From: Dipylidium caninum | Taxonomy: Eukaryota > Platyhelminthes > Cestoda > Cyclophyllidea > Dipylidiidae | DNA length: 64,000 nt | Assembly (NCBI GenBank): GCA_017562135.1 | Contig: QEYB01001597.1 | Coordinates: 248,001-312,000, forward strand | Direction of reading: 5' to 3' | In this document: positions 10,154 through 22,907 of the stretch, in pieces | Layout: each line of letters begins with the position of its first letter | Position numbering within the stretch: position 1 is the first letter of the stretch | The notes under the pieces: model-generated | The model's database searches: none | The model's input: only the letters and a program-made list of their open reading frames with translations | What the model was told of the DNA's origin: nothing | Translations under genes and position numbers: made by a program

Positions 10154-13100
10154 ATGCCTCCGGAGTACACTACAACATTATACGAGGAGAAGCCGATTGC
10201 TAAGGGCAAAGTGAGCATCGCATCGTGGTCACCAAAAATGGATATTATTGCCATTGGATCACCCACCGGAATAGTCTCTTTGCACAGGTAAGATACAATC
10301 TAGAACTTGTACTTATACAAGGGGAAGTGCTTTTACTCAGTAATTTCTACATTTTATAAACCAGTTGCTTTACTAGATAATCATTTCCCCTCTTTGATCG
10401 TTTGATGTTTTGATACAGATACAAAATGGGCATAAATTGGGAAATACAATCTTCTGATTCGGGCGGTGTTACGCATCTAACCTGGCGGCCTGACGGAAAG
10501 GTGCTAGTAGTTGCCTACGAGTGCGGACGGTTACAGTTTTTGAATCTTCTCGACGGCTCTGTTCTTCACACCATGGAATTTGGTGCGGCCGTGGTCCGTT
10601 ACCTTTCTTGGGTGTCTTGTGAACACAACGTCACCACGAAGCAAACCATTTTCCCAAATTTCGAATCCCTTTCTGTGTTTACAGAGTAATGGTCTATTTT
10701 ATTCCTCCATATATCCATTGCCTTAGTGACCTTTTTTCCAATCGTCAGGAAGTTTCTCAATTCTCCAAGCCTTGGCTCGATTTGGACTCTAAGTGAGTCG
10801 TTTACTCTTTTCTTCATTTTTATCTATAGGCCTTCTATTTTGGTTGTTCAATTCGGTGACAACACTGTGCGTCTCTATGGCTGTGGTTTTTATGAACTAG
10901 CGGCGTTTAAATTACAAACCGATACGCAGGTGACTCGTCATTACCGATCCGAATTAGTCGTTTCTAGCTCTACGAATGCTTTATGGCACAAGATCTTGGC
11001 TCTTTCGGCTACTTCAACCTTACTCCTGATGGGCTTTTGAGCTTCAACAAGGTAGTGGCGTTCTTATTAATCCTCTCTCATTAGATTCCGTCTCGTGTTC
11101 TTGGAGAACGTTGTCTGCCTCTACGAAAAATTTCTTTCCAGGTAGCATCCCTTCTTCATTGCAAGCGGGTAAGGCGGTAAAATCCTTGCAACCCTTCGTT
11201 CTCCAGCTACTGATTTGGAGCTTGAAACAACTCAGGAGCGCGTGGGAGGATACGCTCCTGGAACTGGATACAAAATTGACCGCTTACTCCCGTGAGCGGC
11301 TTCGAAGTTCCTCGGTAACTTCTGCCTTGTTTTTATTGTTCTAACCATATCTTCCGAGCGTATATCCTTTTCTTATCCCTTTGTAGACCTGGTCTCTACG
11401 TAACGAATTGTTAGAAATCATTCTCTTCGGTTACGTCTCGTAAGCAAGTACAAGCCATTCCACAAAGAAACAACCTACTCTCCTATTTTTGTAGAGCTCA
11501 ACTCCGGGATTTCTTCCAGCGTGATTGGACCCCAGTGGCTATTCGAAGAGCTGGAATTGCCATGTTCAAGGCCTATGGGAGCATGAAGGCTATCACTTTT
11601 CAACAGTTGCAATAGTAAGTATTTTCCGGCCCCCTAATTAGTATTAGTTTGCAGTCTCGACCATTGTCAGACTCTTTTTCTGCCATTTTTGCAACATCCC
11701 TAAGGCGCCATAACGCAAGAAGTAGGCACTTTTGAGGCACCCATTTCTTAAATAACGGGAAAGATGCCGTTATCTTGCGGCAAAATAGCCGTGTAGTTGC
11801 ATAAATTTGAACTGCTCACTGGTGTCACCAATCGCCTAAATTTGTACTGTGAGGATCAGTTAATGTGGTGCCTAAATGGCTCACTCCACGAAGTTGAGGT
11901 CTCTATACTAACGGCAGTAGTTGAATCCTTATCTCTTCACCTCATTTGTTTCAGTGGATTGATGCGACTCATTTGCGAGGCGAGTGAATTGCTAGGATGC
12001 ATTCGTGATCGTCAGAATTGTGGATGCTTTGGAATTACTGAGAAAGCAGTGATTGAACTGATTCGAGAAGCTGGCAGTGCCCTTCAGAAGACACAAGAGC
12101 TCCATTTGTGAGTTACGGTGCTTCTCGACACTTAATTTTGTGGACATTTTAAGTGTACTTCAAACTCTGATTCGAAAACACATAAAACTGTGTACAAGAT
12201 TAGGCAATGACCCTTAGATAACTTCGTGTTTGTTTGCCCTTAGATTGTTTAACAAAGCTATCTACCATTTAGTAAACATAACATCAGCGCCGACATTCTT
12301 CTCCTGCCGAGTATCATGCAGACTGGCCCAAACGATTGAATTACTAAAAATTGAAACTAGAAATTGATAAAATAAAGCAACCGTAAATGGGGCAGAGTGG
12401 TTAGAGTTGTAACGAATGTTTATCGCATTTGGTCGTCATTTTTACTAGGCCTTGTAGTGTTTTTTTCCAATTGACAAGTCCTCTTCTATTGCGCCCGCCG
12501 TTATGCTTTTGTGTCTCTTCGATTGTCCCAGAGTTATCAACCACTGCAGTCAGTACCTGCGCCCCTTTTTCCAGTGGTTTCATGGAGGTCAGTTTAGGTC
12601 TCTCGTATGCCTTGTAGTCTGATCGTGCGCAGATATTGTTCACACTCGTCTCTACCTCTTTTTCGCTATAGTCGCTCTCTCGACTACCCAAGAGACGTCG
12701 GAGAAGTCGGAGATCAAGGTGAGTTGATTGTTGACCTCAAATCAAGGTCTTCTCTCGTTAAACGATGCAAGCTTAACAAATCGTCTCCCCGTGGATTACT
12801 TACTTTTTTTGCCAACACTTATGTTCATTGATCTGCTTGTCGCAGGTGACTCCAACGGAACGCAATCTGATAATCACCTTCGTCTCGGAACGTCTGCGAC
12901 CTTTCTTTGTCAATGGCCAACTGAAAAGCTATCAGATTGAACTTGTTGAACAGGTAAGTTTGTCCGGGTGACCGCGTCTACACGGCCCGAAGTTGCCTTG
13001 ATGAGAAATTATCGCTGTTCACCTTGCGCCTAGTACATTCGGACAGGCGGCGTCACAAGCCCGTCAGTGAACTGTTCGGCATCCAGGCCACCAGTGAGCA

Positions 13101-16100
13101 CTCCAAAAGGGCGAATTTGAAAAATATCATCCCTCTTCCCACGGATCTCGAAACGAAGTATTTTCCCGGTAACTTTTAGTAACGCTTGTCCATCTGCTTG
13201 TGCGGCCAATGTGTACTTCTCAGTACACGAAGAGTTTTGCTTTTCTAAAGCTAATCATCAAATTTCACCCCTTTTGACTGTCAGGGCGGTGTTAGGACGA
13301 GAGATGAGCAGAAGCAGTTTGCTTGGTGAACCCTCCTGACACAAAAAGACACCGATTTGCGTAGAAATGCACCCAACCCCATGCAACACATTCCCCTTTA
13401 AAGGAGAGCAAATCATTTGCCTAAAGACCGCTCAGGATGTTAGATTTCTCCCGGGTCTCCCGTCTTCCGACCGCCTTTAGGTGATGTTCCTTGATCCTGG
13501 TAATGCCATTGCTTCGCACCCACTGAATGCTCTTCAGTCGCGGGAAATGCTTCCCTTCATTCGAGGAAATGCATTATCACTCCAGATGAAATAATAACCG
13601 CAATGCGAAACCGCGTTCGGTGCGGTTTATCGCAGCTTACGTACGACTCTCCTTCAAATTTGTTTATCATTTTCTCAATGCTTATCTTTTAAAACTGAGG
13701 GAAATTCGACCGTCGACTAGCAGCTTTTCCGTCTGGAGCGATGAAATTACCTCTTCATGCGTTGCCTCGCGTCCTTCACACTTTGACAATTGTAGTCGTT
13801 CTTTTTTCGGCCGGAATCACATTGCCGCATACCAATCTCCTCTAAAACTCCACTTGGCGGGTGTCATGTTGTCTGTTTCGTAGTTGGAGGGACGAGCGGA
13901 CTATGAACAGTGACAAAATGTCCTTATTTTACGATTTATAACTCGGGGTGGCATCGAATTTTGATTATTTGCGGTGTCCGTTACTCCCTTCCTGGGATAT
14001 CATACAAAATCAACATGTTCATTTTTTGTTTTTTTTGTTTCCCTTATCCCAGAGGGCATTTTCGTCACCACTAATGCGTCTCTTGCCGATCTCATTGAAA
14101 TTCGGCTGGCCGAGCGTATCGACAAATTGGCGGCTTCCGGTGAGGTAAGGCATCCTTTTCTTTTTCTTCTTCCTTGGAACTGCAATGCTTTATTACTTAT
14201 CTGAAATCACGAGACCCTTGAATTCGTCACTAACCCCGAGTAGACGAGACGGTATGGTAGGACGCGTGACCCTGCTTGTACCCCATTCATTTCTCTCATT
14301 GGATACCGCGAAGTTGGCTGAGCATTAACGAGGTATCGACGCATCTCCCAAGTTCTTTAATGCCATGGATACTTCGCCATCGTTTCTCTTCCCCTCGGAC
14401 GGGTTCAACTTGCGATGTTAAACAATTAGTGTGGTGATTAGACTCCGCCTCACTGACCTACTCCTCCCACACCCCCAAATACTTACACATCACCTACCAG
14501 TTGACAGCTTGTGGTGGGCTTCTGTGCTGGCATGTCGCGTCTGTCGCTACCGCGCTGTCGTCCGCCTGCTATTTCATGGCCGATCAGTCGAACTTTTAGT
14601 TTACCCAGGAAAAACGAACCTCGTGGTCCATTTTGGTGTGCGGGTGGAGGACATTTTCACCTATCCTTGCAGTAGTGGGTAACCCATCCACACATCCTGA
14701 CCAATCACCGGTCGTCTATGGAGAAATGCCCCAATTTTCTGCTTTTCTCGCGTGACACCACCCAGTGTTTATCCATTCGTCAGTAGATTGTGGAAGATAA
14801 AAGGGGACAATGATTTTCGTCGATTGGACAGTTGTTGGTCAGATCCTACATGGGACAATGCGATTCAGTCAGGGGTTTCAAGCACAAAAAACGTATCTGC
14901 TTCTACTCGTAGAACCCTTGGAATGCACAACCGAGCAAATTCGGAACAACGGAATGGCTGTGTAATCCCATTCGGAGCACCTTAGTCCAAATATTCGAGT
15001 ATGAGGGAAGAAAGGAGCGTCGAATTAGCCTTCGATAATCGTGAACTAGGGTGGGTGAAATACGCAAACTAAATCTTGTCTCTGGATTCACTCTGCGACT
15101 GTTCAAGTTGTGTTGGCAAATTTCTTGAGTCGCACGACTGTTTCTTACACCACTGACACTCGAGAAAAGGAGCTGAAGACTAGTTGATTTTTACAGACTT
15201 CAAAGAGCAGGCCATTCTGACTTCGACACAACTACTCCACCTTGCTATTGCTAAATTGTTTAATTTTTTATGTCGAAATTCATGTTTCCAAATCTGGCGA
15301 AAGACTGCATTCCCCCCTCCCCCACCTCGTGGCAGAAGGCCAATAAGGTTTTTTCTGTCGTGGCACATGTGGCTCGTGTGGTGGAGATCTCGTTCAAACA
15401 CCACAAGTTACCGTTGAAACGCCGCAGTCGTGCGGTCCGGGGGATCACCAATGTGCGGGCGTTGCCGAAAATGGATGGTCTGGTGTCTTTCCCAAACTTC
15501 TATCCGCGGTTTCCCCTCCATCCTTGCTTGGGCAACATCCGTGGACGCGTTGTAGCCAAGAGGCATCGGGTTGATTGTCGTTAGTGTGTTAGGCTGTGCC
15601 ACTAGCACGCAGGCCAGGCCGTGGGGGGAGTTGGGGCGGAGCCCTGCTCTGCAAACATACCAGGCGCCAACCCACCGTTCGAGGTCTTCACTCCACCATT
15701 CGAACCAGTTCGTCCATCCCTCTGCCCTGTGCCCTATCGAGCGGTTGCATTTCCTGAAAGCAATCCGTTGTCATGGGACACGATTTTCCTACTACTTCTT
15801 CTCTTCACGCCTTTAAACCTCAAGATCTATTTGGTTAGCTTTTGCCAGCCCACCAATATCCGTTTCTTCAATGATCTTCTCCAATTCAGGGTTTCTTATA
15901 TGCGATTTAATGCCACATTTACATACAATGCAAAATAACCTTTTACCTGCCTTATTAAGTCCACAGCGCAGAGGATTATTATGGGAGGAGGATAAAGAGT
16001 GGTTGACCTTTGACCGAGCGAGGCGGTGACTCGGTTTTGGGTGCAAAAATTAATTTCTCTTTCTGTGACGCCCTTTCCCTCCTCCTCCGCTTTAGGACCA

Positions 16101-19100
16101 GGCCCCCTCTAGCGAATTGTTTAGCCCGCCGGAGTCGCCGATTCCTCTGATTGCCAACGTGTAAGTCCGCTTCCTGTGAATCTTCCCTTCCCCCTGCCTT
16201 TCAAATCTTGAAGACGTAATCCATCCATTTGCGGAAGTTTTTACGGCAAATTTTGTCCATGTGGTTTGCTCGTGCATAAACTCAATTCTACGAGGAGGTG
16301 GCTCCACTTTCACTGAGCCTAATACGATCTTCGTGGTCTCTTTTAAGATTCATTCATACTAGAAGGGATGTGCTTGTATCTCATCGTTTCGTTTGTCTGC
16401 ATTCATGGTGATTTTGCGCGAATGATTTTTCATTGCCACTGAAAGTTACATTTTGCTACACTGTCCCAAGTGCCGAGGACTTTTGTCATGACAAGGACGC
16501 TTTGTGCCTGGCCAAGTAGTAATTTTCCTCCCTGTCGGCAGTCACGACGTCTCCCGAGCGCACCTCTGCCACTTCTCCTGTCTAACAACGCCGCCCCAGG
16601 GTAGTTCGCCTGTTCTCCCGCTTGGCATAGTGAAGCTCACGGGAACGGTTGATCGAGTGGCATTTGTGCAACCGGGAGACGTGGACGACAAACCCGGTGC
16701 CCTCGACGCTATCTTCGTCCTGTCTTCCGATCCTTCTGGGTGAGTTCCTATCGGGACACGGGTTGTATTTCGATGTAGCCACTTTTTTCCCAGATTTTCA
16801 CTTTTTGTGTTCTTCTACCGACTGGTATTTCCTTATGACCATGACGAGTTAACGGGAAGGGCTCCGCACTTCTTCATTTCAAGCCGAACAACCGTGTGAG
16901 GCGGCGCGAAAACCCGTCTACGTGTGCTATATAACAGCTCCTCGCCCCCATCAAATGTGGCCGGTGTGTCGGCTTTTCCTACGAGACGATTAGACTAGAG
17001 AGCTTACTTTGCGATTCCACCTCGACTGGGACGCTGCCCGTCCCCGAGGTATGCCGTGGTGATAGCCTGTGCCAGAAAAAAACTGCAACCACAGCTTGCC
17101 TGAGGCGAGTGCACTCTCCTCTCCCCAAGACTCCTTCATTTGTTTTTTTAACCAAGTAAATAGGTGACAAAGTGCTCCTGAGCATCACTGCTAAAGTGAT
17201 GTTCCTGACAAGTCGTTGGCCATAGTTCTTCAAGCTCTTCCTTGTAATCGCGAAATGCGAGATGAAACAGCAGTGCTAGAACAACTCCAGCTCTGCGTCT
17301 TGTTTTGCCAAGATTTTTTAAATCGCAAACCAGTGCAACTTTAGCCTGTCCAAAATTTTAACAAGAACCCACTTTTTTGAGGGGCGTTTCGCAACAACCA
17401 CGCCTTTTTTGCCTTCCACCTCTCCCCCGCCCGATGGAGGGCTGTGGCAGGCAGACAGTCCATCTGACAGATTCATCTCAGATCCCGTGATGACCTGTCG
17501 TGGGTGTGTGGGTGTGGAGCCCCGCACGTTTGACATTTGGAGGCACCACCGCGGCAGTCGTACGATTTTGCGTCTAGGCGCGCCGTCTCGATAACTCCTG
17601 TTGACTGGCTTTGAGCTTAACATTGGGTGTGATATAAAACGTGACACATTATTGCCTCCGCTCTCCCTTTAGCAGCAAGTGCGGCTTCTGCCTGATGGTG
17701 GATGGGTTTGCTGACGACGAAAATCCACTGAAGAAGTATGTTCACCTCATTTCTATCTCATTTCAATGCTTCCTGTTTAAACCTACACTTGAAGTGATCT
17801 TTTAAATGATTTTGGGAGGAAATTCACCCAGCCCTGCCCCTTTAGGCCCTATCGCGTCGTGGACCTAAAGTTCTTCGAATTGGATACCCTCGTGGTGATG
17901 ATCTACCGCGAGGCGGATACTGCCTTAACGGAAACGCTTCAGTGGTTGGTTTTCATTTCTCTGGAAGAATCGCTCGCCGACGCCACCGAGCTGCCCCCCT
18001 TGTCGCTTTCACTAGCATCCTCAACTCTCGCCGAAGTCCTTCTCAGGTGGGTCCACTGAGATAGAATAAAGCGGAGTGCGATTTAAGCTATTTTCTGATT
18101 CCGAACTCCAACTTGAGGACTTTTCGGTCGTGAGGCAAACTTACTCCTCACCTGAGTCCTTCAATGGACGTTGGAATATATGAAACAGGCGTTTTGGTCC
18201 CGGGTGTGCTCACTTGCAATGCAGATTATAACTTGCGCTTGATATTTTTTTTATTTTTAAATGTTAAACGTGTTCTTGGTCCGTATAATTCTTTTTTTTC
18301 ATACTGGTATCTCATCTTTATTTTGTTTTTCGCCAAAGCAAGATGGAAACAATGGGCGGTTTTCAATTTTCATCCACTTTTTGTTGTAAGTGTGCAAATT
18401 GAATCTGAGCGCAGTTCAGCAAGCTTCGAGAAACATTAATGAGGCCTCAGGAGGTGGATCCGTTAATGGAAAAAGAGTTTTTTTCGTTTGTTCAGAAAAA
18501 TTTAGTCCTCACAATGTGAGTGCCGTCAAACTAGGAATTGGCCATGCACAGCTACGGCTGTGGTAAAGCAAAAAAATCATCTGTGAACAACAAATAGGTG
18601 AAGGAAAAAAGGTTGGATTCATGCGGGTCGGTCGTGTGGACAACTGATACAACTGCAGATGATCGGCCAGCCGCTTCAAGGGTGAATGCGCATCTTCGTT
18701 GCTTCCTCAGCAATGCACGATTGGCGGCGTTTTCGCACCAAATCATCGCCTTGCAGTGGAAAGTAGATCTCGTAGGACAGTGGAAAACGATCGCGCAAGT
18801 GGGTGGATAAGAAGACAGCCCCAGGAGGCACGCCTAAGTCGAACTTTCATCCTGAATGCAACTCGACGAAGCCCTAACACATCGGCGGAACCCTGGTTGC
18901 CGCGCATTTAAGTCATGTAATGCATGAGAAATGTATGCAAGACCAACCAGCAGTGTTTGGTCGGCACGGCGAAGTTTCCGTGTGCGACGACCACGCCAAG
19001 ATTCACTTCCTGCTGACAAATTAACGTCTCACTTTACCACATCCTCCATATTCACCCGACGCTTCTTTCACCGATTATCGCCCTTCTCTTAACTAAGAAT

Positions 19101-19900
19101 TACTCTTAAGAAAAGAAAAACAACAACCAAAATTACATCACAAGTGACTTGGAATCGTTTATTTACTTATTTATTTCAAGAAGGCATACATGACTTGCCA
19201 AAACGTTGCAAAAAGCTGTAGATACACCTGAAACTTATTTAAATTGAATATAATAACGCCCGTTTCATACTTTCCAACCTAATATTTGGGAGTAACTCCC
19301 ACCTTATGACAGGCCTTTGGGACAAGCGTCGCTGAACAGCCTCGTTGTGGCGGAACCTTGTGAATACGAGCTTTTAAACTTAATAAGGAGTCGAGTAAGT
19401 AACCAAGCATGGAAGGAGCGGTGGACTCACCCATCTTCTATCAATCTTGGCGGCTGCCCGATTGCCTCCCCAGGCACAGTATGACGGAAGTGGTCGGCTA
19501 AATCTCCCGCCGTCACCTTGAGAAGGTGCAACTTGGCTTGCGTTCTCAGTAGCCTTTTTCGACGAGCCGTTGCTATTGAAGTGCAGTCGGAAAACTCTTT
19601 AACCCATCAGTCCTCTTTCCGAACTGCCTTGCAGGAATCCTCGGAAAATGTCAAAGCTCGTCACAAAACCCTTGCAAGTCCACTCACTGCCCCGAAAACC
19701 CTCATGGTTCACGGTGAACGACGAGAGACGAACCATCTTTGTAGCAAGTTCCCTCTCTCTTTCCCTGTCTCTCCATTCCTCCTGCTATTTCCCATCCTTC
19801 TTTTCAGATGTTCGACTCACTTTGCCGTGTCTACATTATGGAACGTGTTGAAGCGGTAGAGGATGAGGCTGAGGCTGAAGACGTAGATGACAGTATTTAG
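10154..19900 (+). CDS. ANAPC4: Anaphase-promoting complex subunit 4
   Basis: APC4 is a scaffold subunit of the APC/C ubiquitin ligase that drives mitotic exit. I rebuilt 21 exons with matching phases: 10154-10287, 10419-10611, 10749-10792, 10830-10929, 10968-11051, 11085-11168, 11207-11314, 11387-11439, 11495-11614, 11955-12107, 12532-12587, 12672-12718, 12846-12953, 13034-13093, 14055-14144, 16096-16160, 16542-16739, 17673-17735, 17846-18046, 19635-19740, 19808-19900. They total 2160 nt, about 719 aa (the human protein is about 808). The N-terminal WD40 part shows ASWSPKMDIIAIGSPTGIVSLHR and LTWRPDGKVLVVAY, as in APC4. The helical part shows LRSAWEDTLLELDTKLTAYS, then LRDFFQRDW. The C-terminal half has PYRVVDLKFFELDTLVVMIY and an acidic tail (VEDEAEAEDVDD). 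Introns range from 33 nt to about 1.9 kb. Exons 14-15 (13034-14144) are the least certain; a small exon could be missing there. Confidence 0.93.
18330..18745 (-). repeat. Dispersed element, copy 3 (inverted)
   Basis: Read on the minus strand, this part of the long APC4 intron matches two plus-strand segments in the ANKRD26-like gene. Shared blocks occur in the same order: GATCATCTGCA..., then a T-rich run ending in CTATTTGTTGTTCACAG, then CAGCCGTAGC, then TTTCTCGAAGCTTG, then CTGCGCT-(n)-TTCA-TTTGCAC and a 3' A-rich tail with AAATAAA. Family unknown; boundaries are approximate. Confidence 0.65.
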
Positions 19901-20019
19901 TTTGTGCTGTGTAAATTTGGAATTTTTATCAAAAAATATACTGTGTTGCGATAGCAACTTTTTGTTCTGATACCGGCAGCCGAGTATGATACGCCCTCGT
20001 TAGCGTTGTGTGCCTTTTC

Positions 20020-20021
20020 AG
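20020..20021 (+). promoter_or_regulatory. Candidate spliced-leader acceptor before STX18
   Basis: The sequence TGTGCCTTTTCAG is a strong 3' splice site only two nucleotides before the syntaxin 18 ATG (20024). The preceding gene ends 119 nt upstream and no donor-bearing 5' exon is visible between them. A trans-splicing acceptor explains this best. Confidence 0.55.
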
Positions 20022-20023
20022 TA

Positions 20024-22154
20024 ATGTCCAGCGACATCACTAGAGTCTTTACCAGCACTGTGCGGGCTCTCTCCGACTCCTCGGTGCCCAGAAAGCCTCC
20101 TTCCACTTCCCACGTGAAGGTCGAGAAGGCGGCGTCTAACCCCGACACCTTTGCAGCATGCGCGAGGCGTCTTCACCTCGAGCTGGTCACCGTGCGTCGG
20201 CACATAGACCACGCGGGCGAGTTGAGTCGCGCCCTCGCCACCGCCGACGCCACGCGCCAGCGTATGTACCACGAGGTGGCGGTGGAGGTGAGTGCCGCGC
20301 TGGAGCAGTGCGGGAAGCTGCTGCAGCAACTCTGGCGACGCTGCGGCGGCGAGGCGGACACGGAGCAGGGAAGTAGGCATCGTAAGGCGGTGTGTCGGTC
20401 GTTGGACGAGTTTTTGAAGACGCTGCAACGGGCTCGAGACGAGCAGGTAGAAGTTTACTCCCCCCTCCCCCCTCTTCATTCATATCTTCAGTCTTTGAAG
20501 CATTGTATTGTGAAGATTGACTTCCTTCCGGCTTGGCGTGACTTCGTTTGAGCCACCCCTTGCCGACCTCGCTTCATGTATTCGTTATAAACAGACCTAG
20601 TCAAAATTGCCGCACGTCAATATGGTAACAGAGGTTAAGTCTGTGCGGAGTTCCTTTTCAATGATTTGAAAGATCGACAGGTTTGCTTTCCATCATGGGA
20701 TTTGAGGAAGGAGTTGATGGAACTTTGATTCGATGGCCGAGTACAGGAGGATGGTACTCGCTGATGTTCTATTTTGTGGTCAGAGAATGCTCCCGGCCTT
20801 TTTTCTTCTCTCAACTCTCGTTTTCGTTGAATAATTATTAGAGAAATGCTACCGATTGCTTTTGACTCGATTGTCACGCTGACATTCATGGGGCATTCGC
20901 ATGACGCTCCGTCGTTTCTCGTCCCCATCGGTACGTGTCCGCCTTTGAATTTGTAAAACTGGTAGACAAAAAGTAGTCGCCGCAATGGGATGGTTATTTA
21001 CTTTGATAAGCGCCAAAAATTTGCACTCAACTGCTCGGTTTTGGGTAGAGGTCCACTGCATCTGCGCCTCGCCCCTTGCAACGGTGAGGGAGAGGACAAG
21101 CCCCCCACTGTACTGAGTCTCGTCAACGGCCTCTGGCAGCCATCAACGTCCTTAGTGTCTTATTTGGCGATTTTGGGGTCCTCTCTTGGACGAGTTGTTT
21201 GGCGTGTACGGTGGTCTCTCTGTGCAGCCTCCATTTTCTCCTCAGGCTTTTGTGAAATCTAAACGTTTTCCCTGTCTAATTCGGTTGTGCCCAAGTGGGG
21301 TGGACAGCTTGACGCGTCCTATTTCCGGAAAAAGGATAGATTACACTCCGGTAACTGGTACTTCTGGTGTAATTATTGGTTGAAGACGTCTGTAGCTTCG
21401 TCACAAAAAAAATACTACTTTATAATCTCTCGCCTGTCGCTAAATACTATTTCGTAGAGTCGAGGAAGTCAAATAGGTGAATTTCACTCGCAACACATAT
21501 TTCCCTGAACGACCGGCTTCAGTAAACGACTTGCCCTTTTTCAGTTTTTAAATCAGTTCTTAGCATTCCGAGGTAATCAGCGCCACTAATCCTTATTTTC
21601 TGTCTCTTCTCGTCAGGTGGCTACGTACTGCCGACGAGTGGAATTGGCCGGTCGCTTGGGCGAAAATCCCCCTTCCTCCTATCGTAAGTCGACCCGGCAA
21701 TGATGCCGGTTGGCTCTTCGGCGCCTCCGATGCACGCAACGCCGAGGCCCTCTCGTCCGACTCCCTTTCCGAAGCGGAGTTGAAACAACTGGAGCTGGAG
21801 AATGCAGAAGTTTACTTGCAATTCCTCTCCGAACGCAATGAAATCCAACGGTTGGGTAGCCAAATCTCGGAGATTGGCCGTCTCCAGACCATGGTAACGG
21901 AGAGTTTGATTGAACAGGCAGAGGTGAGGCTTACTAATTTTGCTACCTGGTTGGCTTTCAATGCAACTAACATTTTTTGTCTGTAGGCCGCGCAACGTAT
22001 TGGTGAACAGGTAGTTGGCTCCACCGAGTTTATAAGGGAGGCAAATGAGCAACTCCGACAGTCAATGGAAAAAACGAAAGATGTACGATTTTGGATTATC
22101 TTTATCCTCCTAACGCTTACATTTTCTATGCATTTTCTCGACTGGTACAGTTGA
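20024..22154 (+). CDS. STX18: Syntaxin 18 (ER Qa-SNARE)
   Basis: Syntaxin 18 is the ER-resident Qa-SNARE that receives Golgi-to-ER COPI vesicles. Four exons fit in phase: 20024-20446, 21617-21683, 21775-21923 and 21987-22154, giving about 268 aa (the human protein is 335). The N-terminus SSDITRVFTSTVRALSDSS matches the Syntaxin-18 N-terminal signature (x-DIT-x-x-F-x-x-x-V). Exon 2 continues EQ|VATYCRRVELAGRL. The C-terminal SNARE helix includes LKQLELENAEVYLQFLSE and ISEIGRLQTMVTESLIEQAE, with the expected Gln. A single C-terminal anchor follows (FWIIFILLTLTFSMHF) and the chain ends FLDWYS, as in the human FLDWYDS end. The central linker is shorter than in vertebrates. The exon 2/3 join (a 91-nt intron) is the only uncertain junction. 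Confidence 0.93.
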
Positions 22155-22196
22155 CTTATTAGTATGATTTTTTTTCTTGTTTTTCTTGCCTTGCAA

Positions 22197-22202
22197 AATA
22201 AA
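22197..22202 (+). terminator. Poly(A) signal AATAAA of STX18
   Basis: The hexamer lies 43 nt after the syntaxin 18 stop. The next gene starts more than 700 nt away, so this is a plausible end of the candidate operon. Confidence 0.5.
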
Positions 22203-22907
22203 TCTCCGCTTTTGTGCTTTTTTTTACCTTGTATAGGTATAGGGTTTGTACGTTACTGATTGAATAGCTATTTAGGAACAAAAGCATTATGAGAATAGTC
22301 TACTGTCCGTCGAAATTCTTTCTTCTATCCTCCACATTTTCGGTATTGATGGACAATTTGCAATGGAGCCCAAGTTATAATCCATATCAGATCTTATGAG
22401 GATGAGGGGATCCGAGTCAACACAATGAAGTGGGAGTTACAGTAAAGATTCTGGCTAACGTTTAGATTCATATCTACTCTCAAGCAATCCTCAGCCGGGG
22501 TCATTTCTTGACTGCCGAGAAATTAGTTTCATGGAAAAAGAATGAGTAGAGTACTAAAAGGTAGAATAAAATTAGCGATATGTGGAAGTACCGAGAAGTG
22601 GGTATAGAGACGCACATAACTAAGGTAAAACGTGAAGGAGTGAATCATATATTAGCCTGGAGTAGGCTGTAAAACGACTAGTATGCCATGGTAAAACTTA
22701 ATAAATTTGAGTATGACGTATAACGTCATGGAATTCATCCTGCGTAGTCGCATTTACACGCACAGGAGCATATATTGCTCTAATTTTACCTATTGCTGAT
22801 ATGACCTTCCATTAGATATGCTTTTACATCTGGTAAGCAGGTGCTTGTTTTTATGTGTAGTCCAGAATACGAATAATCCGATTACCCAATCACGTCCTTA
22901 AGAAAGC
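22203..22907. other. Intergenic, AT-rich
   Basis: No coding segment or RNA gene is visible. The stretch is AT-rich with many stops in all frames. It separates the candidate operon from WARS2 and probably contains the WARS2 promoter. Confidence 0.5.

Noticed and set aside
18598..18911. Open frames first considered as late APC4 exons
   Set aside because: The APC4 exons at 17846-18046 and 19635-19740 join directly in phase, and the segment up to about 18745 matches the dispersed element instead.
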